Source of the DNA: Gemmatimonadota bacterium
Lineage (GTDB): Bacteria > Gemmatimonadota > Gemmatimonadetes > Gemmatimonadales > Gemmatimonadaceae
Length of the DNA stretch: 64,000 nucleotides
Assembly (NCBI GenBank): GCA_021298835.1
Contig: JAJTHG010000015.1
Coordinates: forward strand, 33,518-97,517
Direction: 5' to 3'
A model generated the notes under the pieces. It searched no databases. It had not been told where the DNA came from and saw nothing but the letters and a program-made list of their open reading frames with translations. Both the position numbers and the translations under genes were made by a program. This document shows, piece after piece, positions 8,209 through 17,618 of this stretch (position 1 is its first letter; each line of letters begins with the position of its first letter).

Positions 8209-11200
8209 TCAGCGCACGCCGCCGAGAATCCACCCTCCGTCGCCGAACACGATCGCGCGGCTCGGGTTCACGAACTGCGCACCGAGGAAGTTCACCGTCG
8301 TTCCGGTGAACTCCCCTACCCACGACGTCCCGTCCCAGCGCCGGATCACGCCGTTCTCTCCCGTCGCGACGCAATCGCTCGTGGAACGGCACGACACCCC
8401 GAGGAGTGTCACGAACGTCCCGCTCACCTGTGGTCCCCATGCGAAGCCGTCCCAGCGGATGATCGTGCCGCTGGTGCCCACCGCGACACAATAGGACGAA
8501 CTCACGCACGAGACGCTGAACAACTTGTTGAACGTCCCGCTCGGCTGCGCCAACCATGCCGAGCCGGTCCAACGCACCACGGTGCCGTTGTCTCCGACAG
8601 CGACGCAATCGGAGATCGACGCGCAGGCCACCCCATCCAGCGGCAACGTGGTCCCGGCCGCCTGCGCAAGCCATGTGGCGCCGTTCCATCGGCGAATCTG
8701 CCCGGAGAACTGCCCCGTCGCCACGCAGTCGTTGGGTCCCGGGCACGCAACCCCCAGCAGGTTGTCGGTGGTCCCGCTCGACTGCGGTGCCCACGTGGTG
8801 CCGTTCCAGCGGACGATCACACCGCCGAATCCCACGGCCACGCAGTCGGTGGCCGTGGGACAGGAGACGTCAACGAGGGTCGCCGACGTGCCACTGGATT
8901 CCCCCTGCCAGCTGCTGCCGTTCCACCGACGGACGGCACCCTGCAACCCCACGACCACGCAGCTCGAGGCCGAGGGACAATCCGCCTCGAGCAGCGCGAC
9001 ACGGCTCACCTGGGCGTTCCACGCCGAGCCGTTCCAGCGGCGGATCGTGCTGCCGAACCCCACCGCCACGCAGTTGGTCGCACTCACGCATGCGACGTCG
9101 GAGAGGTAGTTCGTCGTGCCACTCGTCAGGGTGACCCACGACGAGCCGGTCCAGCGGCGGACCGTACCGACGCCTCCCACGGCCATGCAGTCGGAGGCGC
9201 TCGCGCAGGCAACGCCATCGAGCCACGAGGTCGTGCCGCTCGTCTGCGTCGCCCATGCCGAGCCGTTCCAGCGGCGAATCGTGCCTCCCGACCCCACCGC
9301 CACGCAGTCGGTGGCGGCCGTGCACGCGACGCCGCTCAAGGTCGCGGAGGTGCCGCTCGTCTGCGCGTTCCACGTCGAACCGTTCCAGCGGCGGATGGTG
9401 CCGGAATCGCCCACGGCCGCACAGTCGCTCACCGAGACGCACGTGACGCCGTAGAGCAATGCCGTTGTCCCGCTCGACTGCGCCACCCAGGCCGATCCGT
9501 TCCAGCGGCGGATCGTCCCGTTCTCTCCGACGGCGACGCAATCGGTCGTCGTCGGGCACGCGACGGACTGGAGCGTCTCCCCCGTCCCGCTCGCCTGCGG
9601 GGCCCACGACGTCCCGTTCCAGCGGCGGATTGCGCCGTTCTCGCCCACCACCACGCAGTCCGTCGCGGCGGCGCACGCGATCCCAAAGAAGACCTCGGGT
9701 GGTCCGATCGATTCCGTAGTCCAGTCCGAACCGGTCCAGCGCAGCACACCGGCAACGGCATTGCCGACGGCGAAGCAGGTGGTCGGCCCGGCACAGGCGA
9801 CGCCATGCAGGGGGCGATCATTCTCCAGCTCGCTCCACGTCATCGGCCCGCCGCCGCCGCCGGCGATGGTCGCCGTGAACGTCGTGTTCGGCCCGCCGCT
9901 CACGTTCGCCGTCACCGACTGCGCCCCGCTGGTCCCGAGCGTCCACGTCCCCGCCGACGCCGCCCCGGCCGCATCGGTCGTCGCGCTCCCGACCTGCACC
10001 GCCCCGCCCCCCGACGCCGTGAACGTGACCACCTGCCCCGCCAGTGCGTTTCCGCGCCGGTCCGACAGCCCCACCACGAGCGCCGTCGGCAACGGCGCTC
10101 CCGCCGGCCCGGACTGCCCGTCCCCCGCCACGCGCGCCAGCGTGCTGGGCTGCCCCGCCGTTACGGCGACGATCGCCGAGTCCCGCACCGTCGGCGCCCC
10201 GTCCACCAGCAGGTACAGCGTATCCGCCCCCGGCGTCGTCCCCAACTGCCACCGCCCCGCGAACGTCACGCTCCCCGCTGCGCTCGTCGTCCCCGTCGAG
10301 TCGCCCAGCACGATCGTCCCGTTCTGCGCATTCTTCGGCCGCAGCCGCAGCACCCGCCCCGCCACCGGCTGGCTCATCCCGTCCCGCAACGTCGCGGTCA
10401 GCCCCGCGCGCTGCGCCTCGATCGTGTCCGTCGCCCCCCCGACCCCTGCCAGCGTCAGGAACGTCGGCACCCCCGCTCCCGTCGTCGCCTGGAACGTCGC
10501 CGGCGCGACGCCCGTGACCGTCGCCGTCACGGCCTGCCCGCCGAACGTGCCCGGCAGCGTCCACTGCCCCGCGCTCGCCCGCCCCTGCGCGTCCGTCGTC
10601 GCCGTCAGCCGCGTCAGCGTCCCCCCCGTCGGCTCGAACGTCACCGTCCGCCCCGGCACTCCGTTGTCGAACGCGTCCAGCAACCGCACCACCAGCGAGT
10701 CCGGCAGCACCGCCCCGGGCTGCCCATCCTGCGCCGCCCCCACGACCGCCACCAGTGCGCTCGGCGCCCCGGGCGTCGCCGTCGCCGCGAACGTCGTCGG
10801 CGACACGCCGGGCACCGTCGCGCTGAACGACTGCCCCTGCGCCACCTGCCCCAACGTCGCCGTCGTCTGCGCCACCCCGGTCGTGTCGGTCGTCACGAAT
10901 GTCGCCCCCACCGCCGCCCCGGTCACCGGCGGCGCCGCGAAGGTCACCTTGACGTCCCGCACCCCCAGCCCGTCCGGCCCCACCACCCGCGCCACCAGCG
11001 GCTGCGGCAACGCCGTCGCGACGGGCGCGCTCTGATTGTTGCCACTGACGACCAGCACGCCGCTCGGCCGCGGCTGGTACCGCACCAGCACCGAATCCAC
11101 CAGCGACGTTCCCGGCACCCGCACCCGCACGAAGGCGCCGCCGCGTCGCGCGGGGGCGCGCACGTACCCCGACTGCGGGCCGACCCGTACCCCGGTGTCG

Positions 11201-11775
11201 GCCGGGCTCTGCACGTGTACGAAGCTCGCGAGCGGCGTCCCTGCCCGCGTCCCCGCGACCCGCAACAGCAGCGAGTCCCCCTGGAAGAGCGTCGTGTCCC
11301 GCGGCTGCACCGTGATCGCGTCCGGCAGCAGCCGACCCGCCGGCGGCACCGGGGCCGAGAGCACCACGGGCTCCGACTGCTCGCCGAACGGCCGTGCCGT
11401 GACCGACCCCGTGCTCTCGAGCAGGACATCGCCCCCGTTCCGGAACTGCGCCAAGGCCGCGAACGTCCGCGCCTCGCCCGAGGCCGGCAGCAGCAGTTCG
11501 ACGACCAGCGTGGTCGCCGTGTCCGGGAACACCACGAGCGTGTCCTTCGCGACGCCCCCGCCCTGCCCGGTCAGGACGACGCGGACGGCCGTGACCACCA
11601 CGGGGCCCGCCACGAGCGCTCCCTCGATCGCGACGTCCGGGCCGCGCGCGATGCCGATCGTCGCCCGGACCGGCTGCACCGGACCGGTGCGATCCGTGGC
11701 AATGCAGCCGATGCACAGCGCGACGACAAGAGCCGCCGCGCGCCGGACGGCTCGGGGAGCGGAGAGAGGATGCAT
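8209..11775 (-). CDS. Large lipoprotein: Ig-like domains plus cysteine-paired propeller repeats
   Basis: The start at 11775 gives 1188 residues. The N-terminus has a basic segment, a hydrophobic run and CIGC, a weak lipobox, so surface or periplasmic anchoring is likely. Residues about 220-640 hold roughly four Ig-like (invasin/Big-type) domains, each with a V-x-F-x-x-x-G strand and a T-T-D-x-x-G-x-A loop. From about residue 645 come 14 tandem units of about 39 residues. A typical unit reads V-A-C-x5-D-C-V-A-V-G-x2-G-T-I-R-R-W-N-G-S-x-W. Thirteen units keep a pair of cysteines six residues apart; the last unit has lost them. Blade-like units of this size suggest one or two beta-propellers, inferred and not tested. 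The role may be adhesion or ligand binding. No enzyme motif was found. Confidence 0.85.
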   Translation of the reverse strand: MHPLSAPRAVRRAAALVVALCIGCIATDRTGPVQPVRATIGIARGPDVAIEGALVAGPVVVTAVRVVLTGQGGGVAKDTLVVFPDTATTLVVELLLPASGEARTFAALAQFRNGGDVLLESTGSVTARPFGEQSEPVVLSAPVPPAGRLLPDAITVQPRDTTLFQGDSLLLRVAGTRAGTPLASFVHVQSPADTGVRVGPQSGYVRAPARRGGAFVRVRVPGTSLVDSVLVRYQPRPSGVLVVSGNNQSAPVATALPQPLVARVVGPDGLGVRDVKVTFAAPPVTGAAVGATFVTTDTTGVAQTTATLGQVAQGQSFSATVPGVSPTTFAATATPGAPSALVAVVGAAQDGQPGAVLPDSLVVRLLDAFDNGVPGRTVTFEPTGGTLTRLTATTDAQGRASAGQWTLPGTFGGQAVTATVTGVAPATFQATTGAGVPTFLTLAGVGGATDTIEAQRAGLTATLRDGMSQPVAGRVLRLRPKNAQNGTIVLGDSTGTTSAAGSVTFAGRWQLGTTPGADTLYLLVDGAPTVRDSAIVAVTAGQPSTLARVAGDGQSGPAGAPLPTALVVGLSDRRGNALAGQVVTFTASGGGAVQVGSATTDAAGAASAGTWTLGTSGAQSVTANVSGGPNTTFTATIAGGGGGPMTWSELENDRPLHGVACAGPTTCFAVGNAVAGVLRWTGSDWTTESIGPPEVFFGIACAAATDCVVVGENGAIRRWNGTSWAPQASGTGETLQSVACPTTTDCVAVGENGTIRRWNGSAWVAQSSGTTALLYGVTCVSVSDCAAVGDSGTIRRWNGSTWNAQTSGTSATLSGVACTAATDCVAVGSGGTIRRWNGSAWATQTSGTTSWLDGVACASASDCMAVGGVGTVRRWTGSSWVTLTSGTTNYLSDVACVSATNCVAVGFGSTIRRWNGSAWNAQVSRVALLEADCPSASSCVVVGLQGAVRRWNGSSWQGESSGTSATLVDVSCPTATDCVAVGFGGVIVRWNGTTWAPQSSGTTDNLLGVACPGPNDCVATGQFSGQIRRWNGATWLAQAAGTTLPLDGVACASISDCVAVGDNGTVVRWTGSAWLAQPSGTFNKLFSVSCVSSSYCVAVGTSGTIIRWDGFAWGPQVSGTFVTLLGVSCRSTSDCVATGENGVIRRWDGTSWVGEFTGTTVNFLGAQFVNPSRAIVFGDGGWILGGVR
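8265..9835 (-). repeat. Tandem ~117-bp coding repeats (about 14 units)
   Basis: The 3' half of the lipoprotein gene is built of units of about 117 bp. Near-identical stretches, such as the recurring GTTCCAGCGGCGGAT on the plus strand, appear once per unit. The units have diverged by substitution and by small in-frame length changes in units 7 and 10. Such an array can gain or lose units by recombination, and it may be collapsed in short-read assemblies. Confidence 0.85.
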
Positions 11776-11974
11776 GCCAGAACGTTGCTGCCATCGTCGC
11801 GGCCGGTCAACGTGACGGCGCGCACAGATCAGCAGGCGAGACGGCGTCCAGGCCCTCCGCCGCACGCGGCCGGCTCGCCGCCTGCCGGCAATCCCCCCAC
11901 AGCCGGGTGGCCTACCCCCTATGCCGGCGACGTCCGGATGCGCGAACGTGCGGTGGGTGTCGAACGGAGGATTC

Positions 11975-12346
11975 ATGCGCATGCCGCAGGCTGTGCTCGG
12001 CGTCGCCGTGGCGCTGCTGGCCCTGACGGCCCCGGTGCGGCCGCAGGATGCGGGACCGGACGCAGGACGCGCCGTCCGCCTGACGTTGCGAACCGGTGGA
12101 AAGGTGCCGGGACGCTTCGATCGCTGGAGCCGTGGCACGGTATGGGTGGACCGCGGCGACGGGCCGATCGCCCTTCCCCGCCCGGACGTGGTGCGGTGGG
12201 AGGAACCCGTTCCCGGCACGCGGCGGTCGCGCTGGCGCGCGGTCCTCGGCTGGGGGGCGCTGCTCGGCACGACCGGCGGCGCGGTGGTCGGGGCCACGAT
12301 GCACGCCGAAGACTGGTACGACCGCCCGGAGTACGTGCGGCGCTGA
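11975..12346 (+). CDS. Small exported protein with a C-terminal glycine-zipper membrane segment
   Basis: 123 residues from ATG 11975. GGAGG at 11966-11970 sits four bases before the start and decides it. Residues 1-22 form a signal peptide ending near PVRPQDAG. The middle region (LRTGGKVPGRFDRWSRGTV then LPRPDVVRWE) reads like a small beta-barrel module of strands around the pattern G-x-V-x-G. WRAVLGWGALLGTTGGAVVG near the end is Gly-rich and hydrophobic. It is not a named family to me. It is convergent with the next gene, and the two stops share one hairpin. It may be a cell-envelope protein that modulates regulatory or stress responses, but nothing here proves that. Confidence 0.72.
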   Translation: MRMPQAVLGVAVALLALTAPVRPQDAGPDAGRAVRLTLRTGGKVPGRFDRWSRGTVWVDRGDGPIALPRPDVVRWEEPVPGTRRSRWRAVLGWGALLGTTGGAVVGATMHAEDWYDRPEYVRR

Positions 12347-12361
12347 CGCGGGCGTCAGCGC
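12340..12361. terminator. Bidirectional hairpin overlapping both stop codons
   Basis: GCGCTGACG and CGTCAGCGC pair perfectly around a CGGG loop. The left arm contains the TGA of the plus-strand gene (12344-12346) and the right arm contains the TGA complement of the minus-strand gene (12355-12357). The symmetry fits a shared terminator for the convergent pair. No T-tract is present. Confidence 0.6.
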
Positions 12362-13128
12362 ACGTCGAAGGCAGCGTCGCGGCGCACGACGATCACCCGC
12401 CGCGCCGCGACCAGCGCACCGAGCGCTGCGGCGAACGGCGCGGTGCGCTCCGCCTCGCGCCACGCCTCGATTTCGGCCAGCGACGACACGGTGTGGATGC
12501 GCAGGTAGTCCCACCCGTCGGCGACGAGGTAGCGACCGCTCTCCACGTGCCGCGCCGGGGCGTGCGCGGCTTCCCACGGTTCGACCACCTCGCGCAGCAG
12601 CGTCTCGTAGCGTGCGGTCGCCCCCGGCACCAGCCGCACGGACTCGAAGACCGTCAGCGAGGCCGTCGCCGGGGCTGCCCGCCGCGACCGCATCGCCACG
12701 AACTCGTCGGTGTGGGCGAGCGTCATGGCGGACAGCACGCCGTACAGCCGGAATGCGCTCACCCCCGACCGGTGCGGCCGTCGCAGCGCGGAGTTGCCCG
12801 CGTCCATGCCCGCCATGCCGGCGTACGTGCTCTCGACGATCACGTCGAGCGGGACCGGACTCTCCGCCTCGCGGTAGAGCCGGAAGCGCCGCAGCGGCTC
12901 GAGGTCGCGATAGACCGGGAGGAGCGAATCGCGGTAGATGGCGAGGGCATCGCCGCTGCGGCCGGGGACGAAGCGGAACGTCACGAACTGCCGGACCTCC
13001 GCCGCGGCGGCGGGTGACGGCGACGCGGGTGGCGGCGACGCGGGTGGCGGCGCCTGCCCGCCGGCGGCGCGCAGGGCGGCACCGGCCAGCAGGGAGACCG
13101 CGACGCGGAGCGGGCGGGTGTGCAGCAT
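12355..13128 (-). CDS. Exported protein, possible dimeric alpha/beta-barrel (NIPSNAP-like)
   Basis: 257 residues. A signal peptide (LRVAVSLLAGAALRAAGGQA) is followed by a Pro/Ala-rich spacer with PPASP repeats. Two similar halves are visible: VRQFVTFRFVPGRS-GDAL with a later FRLYREAE, and ASLTVFESVRLVPGATARYE with a later GRYLVADGWDYLRI. Strand-helix-strand pairs of this type occur in NIPSNAP and other ferredoxin-like dimeric barrels, so a tandem barrel is plausible. I do not recognise a specific family or active site. Divergent transcription from the triple-fusion hydrolase leaves a 284-bp intergenic region where both promoters should lie. Confidence 0.7.
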   Translation of the reverse strand: MLHTRPLRVAVSLLAGAALRAAGGQAPPPASPPPASPSPAAAAEVRQFVTFRFVPGRSGDALAIYRDSLLPVYRDLEPLRRFRLYREAESPVPLDVIVESTYAGMAGMDAGNSALRRPHRSGVSAFRLYGVLSAMTLAHTDEFVAMRSRRAAPATASLTVFESVRLVPGATARYETLLREVVEPWEAAHAPARHVESGRYLVADGWDYLRIHTVSSLAEIEAWREAERTAPFAAALGALVAARRVIVVRRDAAFDVR

Positions 13129-13412
13129 CCGCGGAAGTTGCTCCGAAGCACCCGGGTGTTGCAGGCCGCACCGAGCCGCGTCATGGACAAGCCGAGCGCC
13201 GTGCGGTAGCGTAACCGGTGTTATGCAAATGCGCCGTTCGCCCGACCCATTGCCCGGCAGGCGAGCCGCCCCCGTGGCCCGGCGCGCGCTGCACGCCGCG
13301 ATCTACGCTTGCCGAGCGGGAGACCGACAGCGCGTCCTGCACCGACGGCCGTACGCGATCCGTCCGGCGGCCTGACCAACATCCGGCGGGGCTCCGCTTC
13401 GCCTTCCCGTCC

Positions 13413-16400
13413 ATGCCCCATCGCCTCGCCGTCGCCCTCGCCGTCGCCCTCGCCGTCGCCATCGCCGTCTCCCCCGCGGTCCCTCCGGTCTCACCGCTCC
13501 CGGCGCAGCCCCCGGCGCAGCTCCCGGCACCGCCCTCCCGGACGATCGCCTTCACCACGAGCGAGGGCACGTGGATGTCGCTCGACATCAGCCGCGACGG
13601 GCGCACGCTCGTCCTCGAGCTGCTCGGCGACCTCTACACCCTGCCCGTCGAAGGCGGGCGGGCGCGCCCCCTGCTGACGGGCCGTGCCTTCGAGTCGCAG
13701 CCGCGCCTGTCGCCCGACGGCGCGCACCTCGCGTACATCAGCGACGCCACGGGATCCGACAACGTCTGGATCGCCGGGGCGGATGGCTCGCACCCCCGGC
13801 CCCTCACGCGCCTGCCGCGCGTCGGCATGCTCTCCCCCGCCTGGTCGGCCGACGGGGGCGCCGTCATCGTGACGGTCACGACGCCCTGGACGACGCGGAC
13901 GGCGGAGCTCTGGCGCTTCGACGTCGCCACCGGCGAGGGCACGCGGCTGGTGGAGAACGCCAACGGACCGGCCCAGCCGACCGTCTCCTCCCCCGCGCCC
14001 GGCGCGTACGGGGCCGTCGCCTCGCCGGACGGTGGACTGTGGTTCGCCTCGGTCACCCCGCGCCCGTACGGCAGCCGCAACGGACCGTCGAGCGTCCTGC
14101 AGCGCCTTCCCGAGCGGGGGGGCCCCGCGACGCCGGTGGTCGTCGAGGGAACGCCGGCGATGAAGCCGCTGCTCACCCCCGACGGCACCACGCTCGTGTA
14201 CGGCACGGTACGCGACGGGCGCACGGGCCTGAAGGCGCGCGATCTCGCGACGGGGGCGGAACGGTGGCTCGCCTATCCGGTGGACCGCCACCAGCTCGAG
14301 TCGCGCGCGTCGCGCGACCTGCTGCCCAACGCGGCCGTGTCGCCCGACGGCCGGTGGCTCTACGCGGCCTGGGGCGGGCACATCCACCGCCTGGGGCTGC
14401 GCGATGGCAGCGACATCGTGGTTCCCTTCACGGCGGACGTCGCGCTCGAGATCATGCCGACGCTGCGCACCCCGCAGCGCCTCGAGACCGGCGCCGTGCG
14501 CGCGCGCATCGCCCCGCGGCTCGCCATCGCGCCGGACGGACGCGTCGCCTTCGCGTCGCTCGGCCGCATCTGGATCCGGCCGGCGGGCGGCGGGCTCACG
14601 CGGCGGCTCACCGCCACGCCGCGCGCGCGCGAGTTCGCCCCCGCGTGGTCGCCGGACGGGCGTTGGGTCGCCTTCGTGACATGGGACGAGTCGGGCGGCG
14701 CGCTGTGGAAGGCGCGCGCAGACGGGACGGCGCCGGCGGTGCGGCTCTCGGCGGATCCCGCCTACTGGAACGCGCCGGAGTGGAATCCCGACGGACGTCA
14801 CCTCGTCGCAACCACGGCGCCGCTCGCCTCGGCGCTGGGCGCGCCCCCCGGTCGTCCGCCGCTCGACGCGCAGCGGGTCGAGGTACCCGCCGACGGCGGC
14901 CCCGCGCGCCGCCTCGGGCCGGCGGCCGTCGGGCCGGCGGCCGTCGGGCCGCCTGCGAGCGCGCCGCCCGCCGCGGTCCCCGACGCCCTCCGCGCGATCG
15001 CCGGCGTCGTCCTGCCGCGCGCCACCGCGCGCGGGCAGCTGATCCTGCGCGGCGCCACCGTCATCACGATGCGCGGCGACGAGATCGTGCGCGACGCCGA
15101 CATCGTCGTCCGCGACGGGCGCATCGCCGGCATCGGGCCGCGCGGGCGTGACGCCGAGACCGGCGACGGGCGCGTCGTGGACGTCTCGGGGAAGTACGTC
15201 GTGCCCGGCTTCATCGACCTGCACGCGCACTGGGGCGGCGGGCAGGGGACGCTCACCGTCGCCGACCTGCCGCAGCCGGAATCCACGAACGCCTTCGCGA
15301 ACCTCGCGCTCGGCATCACCACCGTCCGCGACCCGCAGGTCACGCCGGAGATCTTCGAGGTCGCCGACATGATCGAAGCGGACGGCGTCGCCGGCCCGCG
15401 CGTCGTCTCGACGGGACCGGGCATCTTCGCGAGCAGCGACATCCGGTCGCTCGACGATGCCCGGCGCGTGCTGGCACGCTACCGCGACGAGTACCGCACG
15501 GCGTACGTGAAGGCCTACCAGCCGGGCACGCGCCAGCAACGGCAATGGCTGGTGCAGGCCGCGCGGGAGCTGGGCCTCATGCCCACTACCGAAGGTGGCG
15601 CCGACGGCAAGGAAGATCTCACGCACGCCATGGACGGGTTCAGCGGGCTCGAGCACGCGATCCCCGAAGCCCCGCTGCACGACGACGTCGTGCAGCTCCT
15701 CGCCCGCACGGGGATCGTCCACACGCCGACGCTGGTGGTGAGCTTCGGCGGGGCGCTCCCCGTGTACCGCCTCCTCGCGGAGGAGCGGCCGCACGAAGAT
15801 CCGCGCGTCGAGCGCTGGTTTCCCCCGGGACAGCTCTACCAGCGGACGTCGTCGCGGCTGCTCTGGTTCCCGCCGGAGGACCACAACGACCGCGACGTCG
15901 CCGCCGGCGCCGCCGCCGTGCTGCGGGCTGGCGGGCATGTCGGGCTCGGCGGCCACGGCGAGGTGCAGGGCCTTTCGACCCACTGGGAGATGCAGCTTCT
16001 CGCGGGCGGCGGGATGCGGCCGCACGAGGTCCTTCGCGTCGCCACGCGCGAAGGGGCGCACGCGCTCGGCCTCGACGACGAGCTCGGCAGTCTCGAACCG
16101 GGCAAGGTGGCCGACCTCGTCGTGCTCGACGCCGACCCGCTCGCGGACCTCCGCCATGCACGGTCCGTCGCCTACGTCATGAAGGGCGGAACGCTGTATC
16201 GCGGCGGCACGCTCGACCGGGTCTGGCCCTCGCCGGCGCCGCTGGCGCTCCCGTGGTCGCTGCGGCGGACCGACGCCCCGTTCGTGGCCGCCGTGGATTC
16301 GCTGGTGCGGCACACGATGGACCGGCTGCGGGTGCCCGGCCTCGCGCTCGCGGTCGTGCGCCGCGGCGAGGTGCTGCTCGCGCGCGGCTATGGCGTCGCC

Positions 16401-17618
16401 GAGCTCGAGCACCGCACGCCGGTCACCGACGAGACCATCTTCCAGTCGGGCTCGCTCGGCAAGCAGTTCACGAGCGCCGGCGTCATGGCGCTCGTCGAGG
16501 ACGGTCGGCTGGACCTCGAGGCCTCGGTGCGGCGCTACCTGCCGGAGGCGCCGGCCTCGTGGGAGCCGATCCGCCTGCGGCACCTGCTGACCCACGGCGC
16601 CGGCCTGCCGGACTACACGGCCGAGGGCTTCGACTACCGCCGCGACTACACCGACGACGAGTTGCTCCGCATGGCGGCGGCGCTGCCGCTGGAGTTCGCG
16701 CCCGGAACCCGCTGGAACTACTCCAACACCGGGTACGTCGTCCTTGGCATCATCATCACGCGCGTCACCGGGATGCCGTACCACGAGTTCCTGCGTCGGC
16801 GCATCTTCGCGCCGGCCGGCATGCCGACGATCCGGGTGATCACCGACCGCGAGGTCGTGCCGCACCGCGCGCAGGGATACCTCCCCGTCGCCGGCGGATG
16901 GGAGCGCGCCGCGTGGGTGGCGCCGCGCCTGAACACGACCGCCGACGGTTCGATGCTGCTGTCGCTGCGCGACATGCTGGCCTGGAACGAGGTGGTGCGG
17001 CGCCGCGCCGTGCTCCGGCCCGAGAGCTGGGCGCGGATCCTGTCGCCGATGACGCTGGCGAGCGGGCGCACGCACCCGTACGGCTTCGGCTGGTTCATCG
17101 GCGAGGCGGGCGGCGCACCGCTGCATGAGCACGGAGGGACGTGGCAGGGGTTCGTCACGCAGTTCTCGCGGTACGAGGGGGAGGACCTCGCGATCATCGT
17201 GCTCGCGAACGCGCGCACGACGGCCCCGGCCTTCCTCGCCGCAGCCGTGGCGAGCCGCGTGGCGCCGTCGCTGGCCCCGAGCCCGCCCGCGACGACGCCG
17301 CGCCCCGACCCGGATCCCGCCGCCACGGCGACCGTGCGCGCGATGCTCGTCAAGAGCGCGGCCGGGGCGCTGACCCCGGCGGACTTCGCGTACCTCCGGC
17401 AGACGATCTTCCCGCGCCTGCGGGCCGCGCTCGAGGCGCAGCTCCGCGGCAAGGGGCCTCCGACCCGGCTCGAGTTCCTCGCGCGACGCGACGTCGGCGA
17501 CGACCGCGAACTCGAGTACTTCGCGTGGTACGGCCCGGCGCGGTTCCGCGTGGCCGCATCGTTGGCCCCGTCCGGCGGCCTCACCGGGCTGCGGGTGACC
17601 CCCGAGCCTGCGCCGTGA
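13413..17618 (+). CDS. TolB-type propeller, amidohydrolase and serine beta-lactamase-fold fusion
   Basis: 1401 residues from ATG 13413. A signal peptide of repeated AVALAVA leads to a TolB/WD40-like propeller (about 35-520; repeated SPDG-x-x-L/W-x-x-F motifs). Residues about 545-930 form a metal-dependent amidohydrolase: PGFIDLHAHWG places the HxH pair at H604/H606, and EPGKVADLVVLDADP is the family's C-terminal signature. Residues about 960-1290 form a class C beta-lactamase/DD-peptidase-fold domain with S1014-L-G-K1017, the Tyr motif WNYSNTGY and the third motif HEHGG. All three active-site motifs are intact. The protein should act in the periplasm on peptides, amides or cell-wall fragments; the true substrate is unknown. 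Its stop overlaps the next gene by one base (TGATG). A Pro/Ala-rich repeat with RLGPAAVGPAAVGPPA links the first two domains. Confidence 0.92.
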   Translation: MPHRLAVALAVALAVAIAVSPAVPPVSPLPAQPPAQLPAPPSRTIAFTTSEGTWMSLDISRDGRTLVLELLGDLYTLPVEGGRARPLLTGRAFESQPRLSPDGAHLAYISDATGSDNVWIAGADGSHPRPLTRLPRVGMLSPAWSADGGAVIVTVTTPWTTRTAELWRFDVATGEGTRLVENANGPAQPTVSSPAPGAYGAVASPDGGLWFASVTPRPYGSRNGPSSVLQRLPERGGPATPVVVEGTPAMKPLLTPDGTTLVYGTVRDGRTGLKARDLATGAERWLAYPVDRHQLESRASRDLLPNAAVSPDGRWLYAAWGGHIHRLGLRDGSDIVVPFTADVALEIMPTLRTPQRLETGAVRARIAPRLAIAPDGRVAFASLGRIWIRPAGGGLTRRLTATPRAREFAPAWSPDGRWVAFVTWDESGGALWKARADGTAPAVRLSADPAYWNAPEWNPDGRHLVATTAPLASALGAPPGRPPLDAQRVEVPADGGPARRLGPAAVGPAAVGPPASAPPAAVPDALRAIAGVVLPRATARGQLILRGATVITMRGDEIVRDADIVVRDGRIAGIGPRGRDAETGDGRVVDVSGKYVVPGFIDLHAHWGGGQGTLTVADLPQPESTNAFANLALGITTVRDPQVTPEIFEVADMIEADGVAGPRVVSTGPGIFASSDIRSLDDARRVLARYRDEYRTAYVKAYQPGTRQQRQWLVQAARELGLMPTTEGGADGKEDLTHAMDGFSGLEHAIPEAPLHDDVVQLLARTGIVHTPTLVVSFGGALPVYRLLAEERPHEDPRVERWFPPGQLYQRTSSRLLWFPPEDHNDRDVAAGAAAVLRAGGHVGLGGHGEVQGLSTHWEMQLLAGGGMRPHEVLRVATREGAHALGLDDELGSLEPGKVADLVVLDADPLADLRHARSVAYVMKGGTLYRGGTLDRVWPSPAPLALPWSLRRTDAPFVAAVDSLVRHTMDRLRVPGLALAVVRRGEVLLARGYGVAELEHRTPVTDETIFQSGSLGKQFTSAGVMALVEDGRLDLEASVRRYLPEAPASWEPIRLRHLLTHGAGLPDYTAEGFDYRRDYTDDELLRMAAALPLEFAPGTRWNYSNTGYVVLGIIITRVTGMPYHEFLRRRIFAPAGMPTIRVITDREVVPHRAQGYLPVAGGWERAAWVAPRLNTTADGSMLLSLRDMLAWNEVVRRRAVLRPESWARILSPMTLASGRTHPYGFGWFIGEAGGAPLHEHGGTWQGFVTQFSRYEGEDLAIIVLANARTTAPAFLAAAVASRVAPSLAPSPPATTPRPDPDPAATATVRAMLVKSAAGALTPADFAYLRQTIFPRLRAALEAQLRGKGPPTRLEFLARRDVGDDRELEYFAWYGPARFRVAASLAPSGGLTGLRVTPEPAP

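Noticed and set aside
8209..12297. N-terminal extension of the propeller lipoprotein to 12297
   Set aside because: The extension overlaps a plus-strand gene with a good ribosome binding site and has no signal; the ATG at 11775 gives a lipoprotein leader.
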